Assembly: GCA_947464585.1 (NCBI GenBank)
Contig: CANHYS010000172.1
Span: forward strand, 1 to 5,787
Source: Planctomycetaceae bacterium
GTDB taxonomy: Bacteria > Planctomycetota > Planctomycetia > Pirellulales > UBA1268
DNA length: 5,787 nucleotides
Reading direction: 5' to 3'
Positions 4,957 through 5,787 of the stretch are shown piece after piece. Position numbers and translations under genes: made by a program. The notes under the pieces were generated by a model. The model was not told where the DNA came from. It ran no database searches and saw only the letters and a list, made by a program, of their open reading frames with translations. Position 1 is the stretch's first letter, and every line of letters begins with the position of its first letter.

Positions 4957-5787
4957 CTATGCCGGGAGGTCGTCCCACATCGGACACCACAGCGGCACCC
5001 GCGGGAAGAGTTGCATCGCCAGCTTTTCGGCCACCTGCGTCGAGGCCTTCAGACGGCCTGCTGCCGCAGCCTCGATCGGATCGGACTGTCCGAGCAAGAG
5101 CCTCGCCAACTCCTCGTCAGAGAGCGTCAGGTAGCTGCGGCCTGATCGGCCGGCATGCACCGTCGCCTTGCCGTCGGCGACGATGATCGAACCCCGGAAG
5201 CCCGGAGCATGGAGGCCAAGTTCGACCGTTTCGCGGATGCCGGCAGCCACCACGCGGTCGGCCACCGCGGGCGCGGTCGCGGTGAGCAACTCGAGCGGCT
5301 TGAACACTTTCGCGACGATCATCCGGTCGTTGGCCGACACGAGACTCTCGCCACCGGCAACGGCCTGATGGAGCGGGTCGGCGGCGCTCGACTCGTAGAC
5401 GATCTCCTGCCGGTCGTTCTCGATGGCCTCGGCGCAGACGCGGGACAGAATCTCACGCTCGAGCCCAGGAAACTCCGGGTCGGCGAACAGCTCCATCACG
5501 CGATTGCCCGACTGAACGCAATAGCCCACGATGCGGGCCGTCGTCTCATGGAGGTCATAGCGATCCTGTCCCATCAGCGCGACGATGATCGAGTCAAACG
5601 CTCCACGGCTCACCAGCCACCGCGAATACGCCTCGCTCCGGTCGAGCGGCCCGACGAATCGGGCGGCGTTCTGCGTGTAGATTCGCAGAATCGCTGGCAG
5701 TTCGACATGCCGCCACTGCCGCATCGTCACCGGCTCGCCGTCACGCTTCGGACCCTCGAGCAGTCGTGACAGGATGGCCGTGGGGCG
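4957..5787 (-). CDS. GNAT-like acyltransferase with C-terminal SCP2-type domain (5' end outside window)
   Basis: The frame ends at TAG (4959-4957) and is open without a stop to the window edge, so 276 C-terminal residues are visible; the GTG at 5730 is probably internal because the 19 residues before it (including RLLEGPKRDG) continue a plausible domain. Visible residues 20-150 resemble the second, degenerate GNAT fold of Eis-like proteins (LPAILRIYTQNAARFVGPLDR, RIVGYCVQ, then a helix ending YESSAADPLH). Residues about 172-276 resemble the SCP2/sterol-carrier-like end of that family (GSIIVADGKATV, LTLSDEELARLLLGQSDP, closing PLWCPMWDD). Eis-type proteins transfer acetyl groups to amines; the acetyl-CoA-binding domain would lie upstream outside the window, so activity and substrate cannot be judged. 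It converges on cysI with its own terminator. The architecture call is fairly secure; the Eis name is not. Confidence 0.8.
   Translation of the reverse strand, partial: RPTAILSRLLEGPKRDGEPVTMRQWRHVELPAILRIYTQNAARFVGPLDRSEAYSRWLVSRGAFDSIIVALMGQDRYDLHETTARIVGYCVQSGNRVMELFADPEFPGLEREILSRVCAEAIENDRQEIVYESSAADPLHQAVAGGESLVSANDRMIVAKVFKPLELLTATAPAVADRVVAAGIRETVELGLHAPGFRGSIIVADGKATVHAGRSGRSYLTLSDEELARLLLGQSDPIEAAAAGRLKASTQVAEKLAMQLFPRVPLWCPMWDDLPA

Overview
The window is high-G+C bacterial DNA with tightly packed genes, TGATG/ATGA start-stop overlaps and clear Shine-Dalgarno sites. The gene set fits a planctomycete, probably of the Pirellulales kind: an ECF sigma factor followed by membrane proteins of no standard family, one ending in the 'DPF...YSIGPDG.DDGG' tail that I associate with planctomycete proteins, plus a GNAT-SCP2 protein ending in 'LWCPMWDDLPA'. 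This placement is inference from protein character; there is no rRNA or marker gene here.

Layout from left to right. (1) Positions 1-84 hold the last 27 codons of an unidentified plus-strand gene. (2) A short convergent spacer (85-265) carries two perfect 8-bp hairpins. (3) A minus-strand operon, read right to left, encodes an ECF sigma factor (start most likely GTG at 2903), a 147-residue single-pass membrane protein, and a 553-residue protein with four N-terminal membrane segments and a large soluble domain. The second and third genes each overlap the stop of the gene before and have their own Shine-Dalgarno, so translation is probably coupled. (4) A 158-bp divergent region (2904-3061) contains a plus-strand terminator-like hairpin with a T-run and a near-perfect 19-bp dyad. 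(5) A plus-strand gene (3062-4819) encodes an assimilatory sulfite reductase hemoprotein with all siroheme/[4Fe-4S] cysteines and the sulfite-binding Arg/Lys residues. (6) A convergent spacer (4820-4956) is almost entirely inverted repeats, including a perfect intrinsic terminator that faces the minus-strand gene. (7) A minus-strand GNAT-like/SCP2-type protein runs off the right edge; its frame is open to position 5787.

Functionally there are two unrelated units. The sulfite reductase supplies sulfide for cysteine synthesis; no flavoprotein partner (cysJ) is in the window, and some sequence details resemble ferredoxin-dependent enzymes. The sigma operon looks like a cell-envelope signalling module in which the small membrane protein may hold the sigma factor, although it lacks the zinc-binding anti-sigma motif. 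That operon is the most interesting part of the window. I see no mobile element, CRISPR array, tRNA or rRNA.
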